This document shows positions 1 to 7,734 of a stretch of 28,415 nucleotides of DNA, one piece after another. Each line of letters begins with the position of its first letter. Within the stretch, counting starts at the first letter, position 1. A program made the position numbers and the translations under genes. The stretch covers positions 1-28,415 of the forward strand of contig JAAXHF010000365.1 of the NCBI GenBank assembly GCA_012271025.1, written 5' to 3'. This DNA comes from Deltaproteobacteria bacterium (GTDB taxonomy: Bacteria; Desulfobacterota_B; Binatia; Bin18). The notes under the pieces are model-generated. The model ran no database searches and was not told where the DNA came from. It was given only the letters and a program-made list of their open reading frames with translations.

Positions 1-942
1 ATCTGCCAGCGCGGCCGGTTTCTGAAACCCGACCTGTCGGTGTGTTCGGGCCAGACCGACACCGGTTGTGCCCAGTGCTTCAGCCATGTGCTCGATCCCA
101 GGCTGTCCCGGCTGCACGGCCTGCTGAAACCGCTGCTCAGCCAGACCTCCTGGCTCAGGGCGCAGCTGCGGCGGCTGAACGCCGCGCGCGCCGCGTCGCG
201 GGCGGTCTCGCCCGCAGCCCAAGGTCAAATCCGGGCGCGCATGGCTCACGTCCGCAAGCTGTGCGAGTCGGTCGCGCTGTTTCTGGCGCCGTCGCGTTTC
301 CTGCGCCAGCAGTTTGTGGTGTTTGGCATACCGGAAGAGCAAATCGTCTTCCACGAGTGCGGCCTGCAAACGACCCACCTCCGAGCCGCTGAAAAAACCG
401 CCCCAAAAGAACGTCTGAGCTTTGGCTATATCGGAGTCGTAGACCCGGTCAAAGGCGTCGATCTGCTGGTCGAAGCCTTCCAGAGCCTGCCCCAGGCCGA
501 CCTGCGTATCTACGGCGGGGAGGCCGCGTATGCGCCGTATCCGAACGAGCGGCGCTTTCGCTCGCAGCTGGCCAACTCGCCCCATATTCGCTACATGGGC
601 CGCTATGACAACCAAGAACTCGGCCGCATTCTGGCCGACATTGATGTCGTAGTCGTGCCCTCGATCTGGTATGAGAATGCCCCGCTCGTCATTCGGGAAG
701 CCTTCCTGGCTCGGACTCCGGTGATTACCGCCGACTTTGGCGGGATGCGCGAGTGGGTCCGGGACGGGGTGGACGGCCTGTTGTTTCAGGCCCGTGATGT
801 GGCCGACCTGCGCCGCCAGATTGCCCGTTGCATCACGGAACCGGACCTGGTGCCCCGGCTCTCGCAGGCGTTTCCGGCCGTCCGCTCGATTGCCGAAGAC
901 GCCGCGCTGCTCGCCCAACACTACCGGCGTCTGGTGCAGTGA
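1..942 (+). CDS. Family 4 glycosyltransferase, 5'-truncated
   Basis: The frame is open from base 1, so the gene starts before the window; the first visible start-like codon (GTG at 40) lies inside the N-terminal domain. The visible part has a cysteine-containing segment (CSGQTD...CAQC), a stretch ending LAPSRFLRQQF, and then a GT-B C-terminal domain beginning SFGYIGVVDPVKGVDLL. The nucleotide-sugar binding region ENAPLVIREAF carries the spaced glutamates of GT4 enzymes, followed by GGMREWV and DGVDGLLF. GT4 enzymes move a sugar from a nucleotide donor to a growing glycan on the cytoplasmic side of the membrane. Neighbouring GT2 enzymes, a priming phosphotransferase and an O-antigen ligase suggest it builds a surface polysaccharide repeat unit. 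Sugar and linkage cannot be read from the sequence. Confidence 0.9.
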   Translation: MCQRGRFLKPDLSVCSGQTDTGCAQCFSHVLDPRLSRLHGLLKPLLSQTSWLRAQLRRLNAARAASRAVSPAAQGQIRARMAHVRKLCESVALFLAPSRFLRQQFVVFGIPEEQIVFHECGLQTTHLRAAEKTAPKERLSFGYIGVVDPVKGVDLLVEAFQSLPQADLRIYGGEAAYAPYPNERRFRSQLANSPHIRYMGRYDNQELGRILADIDVVVVPSIWYENAPLVIREAFLARTPVITADFGGMREWVRDGVDGLLFQARDVADLRRQIARCITEPDLVPRLSQAFPAVRSIAEDAALLAQHYRRLVQ

Positions 943-1000
943 CGAACCGCTGTGCCAAACCGCTGAGAATAACGCTATATCGTAGGAGGTCTTTCCTCGG

Positions 1001-1006
1001 TATAAT
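1001..1006 (+). promoter_or_regulatory. Candidate -10 box (TATAAT)
   Basis: A perfect TATAAT lies 23 bases before the ATG of the small gene at 1029, in an AT-richer gap after the GT4 gene. No good -35 hexamer is seen 16 to 18 bases upstream, so this is a partial promoter match only. It would give a leader of about 15 bases. Confidence 0.35.
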
Positions 1007-1028
1007 TCGGGCGGAACAGGGGAGCATC

Positions 1029-1241
1029 ATGGACACACTGAGCGCCGAATTCCTGGCCATCATCACTGCCGCTCTCGCCCTGGGCGGGCTCGTGACGGCA
1101 CAGACCCACGCCATCCGGACCGATCTCCGTGAGGCGCAGCGAGAACGGGCCGACCTCGCGCAGCGGGTGGCGCGTCTGGAAGGCGTGCTGGCAACCCCGC
1201 AGGCCATCCTCCTCGACCGCACCGATAAGGACGCTGCCTAA
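1029..1241 (+). CDS. Small membrane-anchored coiled-coil protein (hypothetical)
   Basis: This is a 70-residue protein. ATG 1029 is chosen because GGGGAG lies just upstream and a TATAAT box precedes it; the longer open frame upstream runs back into the GT4 gene. Residues about 6-22 are hydrophobic (FLAIITAALALGGLVTA), consistent with one membrane helix. Residues about 28-52 are a charged heptad-like stretch (TDLREAQRERADLAQRV) ending ARLEGVL, which predicts a short coiled coil. Small proteins of this layout (N-terminal helix plus coiled coil ending ARLEGLL) occur widely as uncharacterised genes. No function is assigned. Its position inside a polysaccharide cluster may be incidental, because it seems to have its own promoter. 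Confidence 0.65.
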   Translation: MDTLSAEFLAIITAALALGGLVTAQTHAIRTDLREAQRERADLAQRVARLEGVLATPQAILLDRTDKDAA

Positions 1242-1315
1242 ACGTCCCACGCACGGTCATGGGTTCGGCGCTGCATCATGCCTCGTGATCTCTCGTCAAT
1301 ACCTTCTCCCTCGCG

Positions 1316-2278
1316 ATGATCGAGAAAACCCTCTCCCTCGCCATTCCGTGTCGGGCCGATGAGCCGGGTCTGGGCAGCACCCTCGATAGCCTGTTGGCGG
1401 CCTGCCGGTCGCCCGCGCTGCCGTCCGCCTGCCTGCGGGAAATCCTGATCTGCCTGAACGGCGTGAGCGCCGACCGGCCGTCTCCGCCGCTGCACGCGGT
1501 GCGCGAGTTCTGTACCCGCCACGCCATCACTCTTGACGAAATTGACCTGGCCTCGGCGCAGGAACGATCTCCCCACGCCGCCGCTGGGCTGCGGTGTGTC
1601 GTCCTGGTGGCGGGCTGGCGCGGCAAGCCCAGGGCCATGAACGCCCTGTGGCGCTGGGCGCGCGGCGACCTGCTGGCGTTCTGCGACGCCGATGTCCGGG
1701 TGGCGCCTGACGCCCTGGCCCGGCTGTACGCGCAGCTGCAAAACGACGCCCGGGCGCGGCTGGTGGCGGCGCGGGAAGTCCCGGTCGTGGACGCCCAGGC
1801 CAGCCTGTGGAGCCGGATAGGGGCGCTGCCGTACCGGTTCGACTTCGGCAATGCCGGCGGCCGCCTGTTCATGATCCGCACCGACGCCCTGATCTCCCCA
1901 CTGCCCGAAGATCTGCTGCTGGAAGACGCCTGGCTGACGGTGGCGGTCGGCAAGTCTCACGTCCGCAAGCATATGCAGGCCCAGGTGTTCTTTGTCCCGC
2001 CCCAGACCTGGAACGATTATTTTGCCGAGCGGGTGCGGACCGAGGCGGGCAAGATACAGCTCCGGCGTCAGCACGCCGCCCTGCTCGAACACGGCCCGGT
2101 CGCCGCCTATCCGTGGGCCGAGTTTGTGCGTCGGATGACGTGGCCTGAGTACGGGCTGGCACTGGTCGCCCTGGCTATCCGTGGCCTGGCCAGGCTGTGG
2201 GCCTGGGGACGCCTCAGGCGGGGCGGTTTCTACCGGCTGTACCGTCCTTTTCGGTCAACCAAGCGCTGGACGGGGTAA
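1316..2278 (+). CDS. Family 2 glycosyltransferase
   Basis: A 320-residue GT-A fold enzyme. The N-terminus SLAIPCRADEPGLGSTLDSL is the nucleotide-binding start of GT2 enzymes. GKPRAMNALWRWARGDLL and FCDADVRV supply the conserved region and the DxD-type metal/UDP site (about residues 122-125). LLLEDAWLTV resembles the ED motif of processive and related GT2 enzymes. A hydrophobic stretch near the C-terminus (YGLALVALAIRGLARLWAW) may associate with the membrane. ATG 1316 gives a complete domain, but no clear ribosome binding site precedes it. The next GT2 gene begins two bases after the stop, so the two are co-transcribed. It probably adds one sugar of the surface glycan; donor and acceptor are unknown. 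Confidence 0.88.
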   Translation: MIEKTLSLAIPCRADEPGLGSTLDSLLAACRSPALPSACLREILICLNGVSADRPSPPLHAVREFCTRHAITLDEIDLASAQERSPHAAAGLRCVVLVAGWRGKPRAMNALWRWARGDLLAFCDADVRVAPDALARLYAQLQNDARARLVAAREVPVVDAQASLWSRIGALPYRFDFGNAGGRLFMIRTDALISPLPEDLLLEDAWLTVAVGKSHVRKHMQAQVFFVPPQTWNDYFAERVRTEAGKIQLRRQHAALLEHGPVAAYPWAEFVRRMTWPEYGLALVALAIRGLARLWAWGRLRRGGFYRLYRPFRSTKRWTG

Positions 2279-2280
2279 GC

Positions 2281-3102
2281 GTGAAAGTCTCGATCATCAT
2301 CCTGACCTGGAATTCGGCATCCGAGATCGTGGCCTGCCTGGCCTCGCTGACCGAGGGCGTAACGCTCAGCCACGAGGTGATTGTGGTGGATAACGGCTCG
2401 CAGGACCAGACCTGTCGCCTGGTGCAACACACCTGTCCCAGGGCGCGGCTGGTGCGCAACCCCCACAACCGGGGGGTTGCTCCGGCTCGCAACCAGGGCA
2501 TACGCTTGGCGGCTGGAGAGTATGTCGTGATCCTGGACGACGATACCGTGGTTGAGCCGGGGGCGCTGGACCGCCTGGTCGCCTATATGGACGCCCGGCC
2601 CAAGGTCGGGCTGTGCGGTCCGCGCCTGACCACGGCCGAGGGAGACTTGCAGCTGTCGTGCCGGCGTTTTCCGACCCTGGTCGACAAGCTGGTCCGGCGG
2701 CTGCCGGCGGCCCGGCGGCTGACGCGGGCGGTGGACATGGCGGACTGGGACCACCGGACGGTTCGGGCCGTGGATTATGTGATCGGCGCCTGCCAGGTCA
2801 TTCGGCGCCGGGTCCTGCACGAGGTGGGGCTGTTTGACGAGCGCATCTTCTATGGCCCGGAGGACATCGACCTGTGTCTGCGGCTGCAACAGGCCGGCTG
2901 GCGGGTGGTGTACAACCCGGCTGCGGTCGTCGTGCATAAGGAGCGGCGGGTGACCCGCTCGCTGCGGTCCGGCCTGACCTGGAAGCACGGGCTGGGGCTG
3001 GGCTACTTTTTCTGGAAGCACGGCTACCTGCTGTCCCGCCGCCGGCTGTACGCGCGGCTGGCCGCCTCCCGCCGGGCCGCAGCGTCAGGGGCGGGCGGGT
3101 GA
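2281..3102 (+). CDS. Family 2 glycosyltransferase, rhamnosyltransferase-like
   Basis: A 273-residue protein. GTG 2281 is chosen because the GT2 core starts immediately (VKVSIIILTWNSASEIV); an upstream ATG in frame would overlap the previous gene by 82 bases. Motifs are VIVVDNGSQDQT, the DxD-type site VILDDDTVVEPGALDRL, and FYGPEDIDLCLRLQQAGW with the catalytic-type ED, followed by VVVHKERRVTRS. This arrangement is typical of the WcaA/rhamnosyltransferase-like GT2 subgroup. The stop overlaps the start of the following phosphotransferase gene (GTGA), indicating translational coupling. Rhamnose specificity is only an inference from the subgroup. Confidence 0.9.
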   Translation: MKVSIIILTWNSASEIVACLASLTEGVTLSHEVIVVDNGSQDQTCRLVQHTCPRARLVRNPHNRGVAPARNQGIRLAAGEYVVILDDDTVVEPGALDRLVAYMDARPKVGLCGPRLTTAEGDLQLSCRRFPTLVDKLVRRLPAARRLTRAVDMADWDHRTVRAVDYVIGACQVIRRRVLHEVGLFDERIFYGPEDIDLCLRLQQAGWRVVYNPAAVVVHKERRVTRSLRSGLTWKHGLGLGYFFWKHGYLLSRRRLYARLAASRRAAASGAGG

Positions 3103-4565
3103 GAAACTACACGCTCCGACACCAGGCCTTTCTGCTCGGGCTGGTGCTGGCCGACCTGGTGTGTGTCGGCGGGGCGTATGGGGCGGCCTTTGCCCTGCGC
3201 CTGACCCTGCCCCTGCCGTTCACGACCGATTTGCTGTCGGCCGAGCGTCTCGTCGAGGTGTCGCACCCCCTGCTGTTTCTGCTGGCCACCCAGGGGCTGG
3301 TGCTGTACTTCTTCAGCCTGTATGACCTGCACGTCTTGCAGCCGCGGGGCCGGGTCATGCCCCGCGCCCTGGCCGCCACCGGCTTGCAGCTGCTGCTGAC
3401 CACGGCCTGGTATTTTTTTCGGGGCGAGGTCTTTTTCCCCCGCTCGGTCCTGGTGCTGTTCTGGCTCTTCAACGCGCTGATGATCGGCCTGCTGCGTCTC
3501 GGCCTGCTGCGTCGGCTGGGCCGGGCTCATCCCGTGCAGATTCTGCTGGTCGGCGCCCCCGGGGAGATGCGTCCCTTTCTGGAGGTCTTGCGGACTGTGC
3601 GCCCGCTGCCCGCGCTGCGCGTCATCGGGCTGGTGGGGCTGAGCGGGCTGGACGGCCTGCCCGCCCGGCACGAGGACGCCGTCGGATTGGAAGAGTTCGG
3701 CCTGCCCTGGCTGGGAGACGCCACCGAGCTTGAGCGCATTGTCCAGGACCGTCCGGTCGATGATATCATCCTGCTGGCCTCGACGACCTGGAAAGATACC
3801 CTTGTGGAGCGCCTGCTTAGTGTGCCGGCCGGGCAGACCGACAACGCCTCCGTGTCGCCGTATCACGACACCGGGCGCCCGCGGGTTCTGGTCGTACCCT
3901 CGGTCTACGACATTCTGGTCGGACGGCTGACCTCGGTACGCCTGCACGACGTGCCCCTGGTCGAGGCGATCAAAGAGCCGCACCACAGTCCGGCCTTCCT
4001 GCTCAAGGCCGCGCTCGACCGCGGTATTGCGGCGCTGTTGCTGGTCTTAAGCCTGCCCGTCCTGGGGCTTGCCGCAGCCGGCATTGCCGCGACCTCGCCG
4101 GGACCGGTCGTGTACCGTCAGCGACGGGTCGGCAGAGGCGGCGCGGAATTCACCCTGTACAAACTGCGGACCATGGTGGATGGGGCCGAGGAACGCACCG
4201 GCCCGGTGCTGGCCAGCTCCAGCGATCCGCGGACCACCCGGCTCGGCCGTTTCCTGCGCGAGAGCCGCATCGACGAACTTCCCCAGCTGTGGAATGTGCT
4301 GAACGGCAGCATGAGTCTGGTCGGACCCCGCCCCGAGCGGCCGGAGTTTGCCCATGAATTCCTGCACAGCGTCCCGGGCTATGCCGAGCGCTTGCAGGTC
4401 AAACCCGGCCTGACCGGTCTGGCCCAGATCAACGGCGAGTATCACACCAGCCCGGAGTACAAGCTCAAGTACGATCTGGCCTATATGTATAACTACTCGG
4501 TGTGGCTCGACCTGCGGATCCTGAGCGATACGGTCAAGATCGTCCTGTCCCGGCGGGGTGTGTGA
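3099..4565 (+). CDS. Polyprenyl-phosphate sugar phosphotransferase (priming enzyme of glycan assembly)
   Basis: A 488-residue protein of the WcaJ/WbaP-type exopolysaccharide phosphotransferase family, which transfers sugar-1-phosphate from a UDP-sugar to undecaprenyl phosphate. The N-terminal third has several membrane segments (from about residue 8 to 140). A CoA-binding-like soluble region follows (VQILLVGAPGEMRPF, then EELERIV-type and VDDIILLAS). The catalytic C-terminal domain begins after a membrane segment near 310-335 (IAALLLVLSLPVLGLAAAG). It contains PGPVVYRQRRVGRGG, FTLYKLRTMV, RFLRESRIDELPQLWNVL, SLVGPRPERPEF and VKPGLTGLAQI, all hallmark motifs. GTG start overlaps the preceding gene by four bases. 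It should initiate the repeat unit extended by the neighbouring glycosyltransferases. Confidence 0.95.
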   Translation: MRNYTLRHQAFLLGLVLADLVCVGGAYGAAFALRLTLPLPFTTDLLSAERLVEVSHPLLFLLATQGLVLYFFSLYDLHVLQPRGRVMPRALAATGLQLLLTTAWYFFRGEVFFPRSVLVLFWLFNALMIGLLRLGLLRRLGRAHPVQILLVGAPGEMRPFLEVLRTVRPLPALRVIGLVGLSGLDGLPARHEDAVGLEEFGLPWLGDATELERIVQDRPVDDIILLASTTWKDTLVERLLSVPAGQTDNASVSPYHDTGRPRVLVVPSVYDILVGRLTSVRLHDVPLVEAIKEPHHSPAFLLKAALDRGIAALLLVLSLPVLGLAAAGIAATSPGPVVYRQRRVGRGGAEFTLYKLRTMVDGAEERTGPVLASSSDPRTTRLGRFLRESRIDELPQLWNVLNGSMSLVGPRPERPEFAHEFLHSVPGYAERLQVKPGLTGLAQINGEYHTSPEYKLKYDLAYMYNYSVWLDLRILSDTVKIVLSRRGV

Positions 4566-4574
4566 GGGGACAGG

Positions 4575-5819
4575 GTGCGAGACGGCGCAGGCGTGGGCTG
4601 GGAAGAGCGATGGGGGCGCGTTCTTTCCGCCGTTTTGGGGCTGTTCTTTATCGGTCTGTGCACCTCGGTGGCGATCCAGCAGACCCTGCTCGGCCTGCTG
4701 CTGGGCCTTGGCGCGTATCACTGCTGGCGGACGCGTCGTGTCCCGTTCACCCCGCTCGACCCGGCCCTGGGGCTGTTCTTCGGCGCACTGCTGGTGTCGA
4801 GTCTGCTGGGTCCCGACCCGCTGCATTCCCTGTCCGCGTATCGCAAGCTGTGGCTGGTCGGCGCCTTTTTTGTCGCGTACGTCTTGGTCGACAGCCGCCG
4901 CTCCGCACAACGGCTGCTCGGGCTCGTAGTCATAACGGCCGCCGGGCTGGCCGCCTACGGTATTGTCCAGCACTACACCGGCCTCGATCTGGCGCGTCAG
5001 CTGGTCGGCAAACCGGCCCGGCTCGACCCTGTCTGGCTGGGCGACGGAACCGGCTTTCGGACTGCCGGGCTTTTTCCGTCGGGCATCACCTACGCCCACA
5101 ACCTGCTGTTTCCGCTGTGCCTGGTCACGGCCCTGCTGTGTGGCCCGGCGTACAGCCGGTGGAAGCGGGCCGGGCTGTGGTGTGGCTGGGGGCTGATGGT
5201 GTTTGCCCTGCTGTTCTCCCTGACTCGGGGGGTGTGGCTCGCCTATGGCTGTGTGCTCCTGGGCTGCGGTGTGGTGCGAGGCCGCCGGGCGTGGCCGGGT
5301 GTGGCCGGGGGGATCGTCCTGTGCGGGCTGTTGCTGCTCGGTGCCGGGGAGGGGGTGCGGGAGCGGGTCGCCCAGGTTTTTGATCTGAACGCGGCCACCA
5401 ACCTGGCCCGCAGCCGGATCTGGCAGGCCAATATCGACATGATTGCCGACCGGCCGCTGTTCGGCTGGGGCTACGGCAACTACAAGCGCTTTCGGGAGCC
5501 CTACTACGCCCCCTATCCTGAGGCCGACACCGACGCCCACGCCCATAACACCTTTTTGCAACTCTGGGTTGACGGCGGCTGGCTGGGACTCGTCGCCTTT
5601 CTGACCCTGATGGCGGTGATTCTGGGCAGGGGCTGGCGGATCTATGCCGGACTGTCGGTCGAGCCCCTCAAGAGCTATGCCCTGGGCATTGTGCTCGGCC
5701 TTGTCGGCTTTCTCATCGGCGGGCTGACGCAGCACAATTTCGGGGATGCCGAGGTGGTGATTGTGCTGTGGGCGCTGGTCGGCGTGCTGCTGGGCCTGGA
5801 GCGGTGGGGCGGGGAGTGA
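4575..5819 (+). CDS. O-antigen ligase / polymerase family membrane protein
   Basis: A 414-residue polytopic membrane protein of the Wzy_C (O-antigen ligase WaaL-like) family. Many hydrophobic segments are visible, with a large periplasmic loop between about 270 and 335. The family signature region is present: ARSRIWQANIDMIADRPLFG, then GWGYGNYKRF and DAHAHNTFLQLWVDGGWLGL, with the conserved histidines. The GTG at 4575 follows AGGGGACAGG, 9 bases after the phosphotransferase stop. WaaL-type enzymes join undecaprenyl-linked glycan to lipid A core, while Wzy polymerises repeat units; sequence alone does not separate these here. It is the last gene of the polysaccharide run and is followed by an AT-rich inverted repeat. 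Confidence 0.9.
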   Translation: MRDGAGVGWEERWGRVLSAVLGLFFIGLCTSVAIQQTLLGLLLGLGAYHCWRTRRVPFTPLDPALGLFFGALLVSSLLGPDPLHSLSAYRKLWLVGAFFVAYVLVDSRRSAQRLLGLVVITAAGLAAYGIVQHYTGLDLARQLVGKPARLDPVWLGDGTGFRTAGLFPSGITYAHNLLFPLCLVTALLCGPAYSRWKRAGLWCGWGLMVFALLFSLTRGVWLAYGCVLLGCGVVRGRRAWPGVAGGIVLCGLLLLGAGEGVRERVAQVFDLNAATNLARSRIWQANIDMIADRPLFGWGYGNYKRFREPYYAPYPEADTDAHAHNTFLQLWVDGGWLGLVAFLTLMAVILGRGWRIYAGLSVEPLKSYALGIVLGLVGFLIGGLTQHNFGDAEVVIVLWALVGVLLGLERWGGE

Positions 5820-5833
5820 AGAAAACGCAAAAG

Positions 5834-5923
5834 TCAAAAGTCAAAACGCAAATGGCAAAGATAGGAAACACAGGTCCCACCTTTCTCACCTTCAACATTT
5901 GACTTTTGCGTTTTGACTTTTGA
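5834..5923. repeat. 19-bp perfect inverted repeat built of AAAAGTC-type heptamers
   Basis: Arms TCAAAAGTCAAAACGCAAA (5834-5852) and its exact reverse complement (5905-5923) enclose a 52-base loop. Both arms are made of AAAAGTC/AAAACGC heptamer units and are strikingly AT-rich in a GC-rich region. Further partial units continue on both sides (5825-5833 and 5924-5932). The repeat fills most of the 175-base gap between the O-antigen ligase and the ABC transporter genes. It could terminate transcription, but there is no classical U-tract. A related heptamer array sits at 26027. Confidence 0.85.
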
Positions 5924-5994
5924 GCTTTGACTTGTCTTCACCTCCGTCCCCTTGCCGCTGGTGGTACGCGTCGGTATGGTGAACCAATCCTGTC

Positions 5995-7734
5995 ATGTAC
6001 CGTCTCTGGCCGTATATCTTTCGTTACCGCTACCGGTATCTGCGCGGTATCCTGTGCCTGTTGGTGACCGCCAGCCTGGCGATGTCCATTCCGCTGCTGC
6101 TCAAACGCGCGGTGGAAGGCATCGAGCAGGGGCTGCCCTTTTTCGATATCAGCCTGTCGGTGGCGGCCATCATCGGGGTGGCCCTGATTCTGAGCGTGGT
6201 CCGCGCCTTTTCGCGTTTTCTGATCTTCAATGTCGGCCGCGACATTGAGTACGAGCTGCGCAACGATCTGTTCGCCCATGTCCAGCAGCTGTCGCTGCGC
6301 TACTACCAGCGTAACTTTACCGGCGACCTGATGTCCCGGTTCGTGAACGACGTGAACGCGGTTCGGCTGCTGTTGGGGCTGGGCATTCTGAACGTGCTGA
6401 ACACCCCCCTCTACTATGTGTACGCGCTGTCGGCCATGATCGCCATGGATCCCGGCCTGACCCTGGTCGCCCTGGCTCCCTACCCACTGATGATCGTCTT
6501 TGTCCGGGCCATGAGCCGTCAGCTCATGGCTCGCACCCTGCGCGTCCAGGAGGGCCTGGCCGACCTCTCGACCCGGGTCCAGGAGGGCGCCAGCGGCATG
6601 CATGTGGTGCGCGCCTATGTGTGCGAGGAGTGGCAGAACGCCGAGTTCGCCAGCCTGAACGCCCGTTTCAAGGCCGACAGCATCGCCCTGTCCCGGGTCC
6701 GGGGGCTGTTTCCGCCGCTGATGAAAAGCGTGTCCGGCCTCGGCCTGCTGGTCATCCTGTGGTACGGCGGGTCTCAGGTCATTGCCGGCCGGCTGAGCCT
6801 GGGCGATCTGGTCGCCTTCATGGGCTATCTGCACCTGCTGGCCTGGCCGACCATGGCGCTCGGCTGGCTGGTGTCTATCTTGCAACGGGGACGGGCCGCC
6901 CTGCAGCGCCTGGACAGCGTCTTCCGCGTCGAGCCCGAGATTGTCGGCGGTCCGGACGACACACCGGATCGGGCGTTCAGGGGCGATATCGGCTTCCAGC
7001 ATGTCGATTTCGCCTACCACAGCCCGGACAATGGGCATCAGGTGCTGCGCGATATCACCTTTACCGTGCCGGCCGGCTCCACGGTCGCGCTGGTCGGTCG
7101 GATGGGCTCGGGAAAAAGCAGCCTGGTTCATCTGCTGCCGCGCCTGTTCGACGTCAGTGACGGCTCGATCACCATCGGCGGCAGGGATATTCGGACCTTC
7201 TCGCTGGCCGCCCTGCGCCGCGGCATCGGCTTTGTGCCCCAGGACCCGTTTCTGTTTTCGACCCGCATCAAGGACAACATCGCCTTTGGCATGCCGACGG
7301 TTGACCTCGACCAGGTCCAGTGGGCGGCCGAGGTGGCCAGCATCGGCCACGAGATCGAGGAGCTGCCCAAGGGCTATGACACGGTCGTCGGTGAGCGCGG
7401 GATTACCCTGTCCGGCGGCCAGAAACAACGCGCGACCCTGGCCCGCGCCCTGATGGCCGATCCTCCGATCCTGGTCCTTGACGACGCGCTGTCGAGTGTC
7501 GATGCCCAGACCGAGCAGGCCATTCTGCACGCCCTGCGCGACTCGACCCGGGAGAAGACGGTCATTCTGATTTCGCACCGCATCTCTGCGGTCCGGGAGG
7601 CCGACCTGATTGTCGTGCTTGACGATGGCCGGATTGCCGAGACCGGCACCCACGCGGACCTGGTCGTCCGCAACGGGCTCTACGCCGAACTCTTTCATCA
7701 GCAGGCGCTCGAACAGGAACTGGCGGAATTCTGA
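5995..7734 (+). CDS. ABC exporter half-transporter, degenerate-site subunit (TMD-NBD)
   Basis: A 579-residue type IV ABC exporter subunit with six membrane helices in about residues 15-300 and an ATPase domain from about 325. Visible motifs are Walker A GRMGSGKSS (near 368), Q-loop FVPQDPFLF, signature LSGGQKQR (near 473), Walker B ILVLDDALSSVD (near 490), D-loop and H-loop LISHR. The residue after the Walker B aspartate is Asp, not the catalytic Glu. This is the classic mark of the inactive half-site in heterodimeric exporters such as TM287/288, BmrCD and LmrCD. The next gene encodes the partner and overlaps by one base (TGATG). The substrate is unknown; a lipid, lipid-linked glycan or drug is possible, and adjacency to the polysaccharide genes is only suggestive. 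Confidence 0.93.
   Translation: MYRLWPYIFRYRYRYLRGILCLLVTASLAMSIPLLLKRAVEGIEQGLPFFDISLSVAAIIGVALILSVVRAFSRFLIFNVGRDIEYELRNDLFAHVQQLSLRYYQRNFTGDLMSRFVNDVNAVRLLLGLGILNVLNTPLYYVYALSAMIAMDPGLTLVALAPYPLMIVFVRAMSRQLMARTLRVQEGLADLSTRVQEGASGMHVVRAYVCEEWQNAEFASLNARFKADSIALSRVRGLFPPLMKSVSGLGLLVILWYGGSQVIAGRLSLGDLVAFMGYLHLLAWPTMALGWLVSILQRGRAALQRLDSVFRVEPEIVGGPDDTPDRAFRGDIGFQHVDFAYHSPDNGHQVLRDITFTVPAGSTVALVGRMGSGKSSLVHLLPRLFDVSDGSITIGGRDIRTFSLAALRRGIGFVPQDPFLFSTRIKDNIAFGMPTVDLDQVQWAAEVASIGHEIEELPKGYDTVVGERGITLSGGQKQRATLARALMADPPILVLDDALSSVDAQTEQAILHALRDSTREKTVILISHRISAVREADLIVVLDDGRIAETGTHADLVVRNGLYAELFHQQALEQELAEF

Noticed and set aside
4047..5837. A 596-codon minus-strand open frame, and similar ones opposite the ABC genes (5938-7698, 7698-9551)
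   Set aside because: These are antisense shadows caused by GC-rich codon use; they are Gln/His/Pro-rich and lack any family motif, while the plus strand has complete known proteins.
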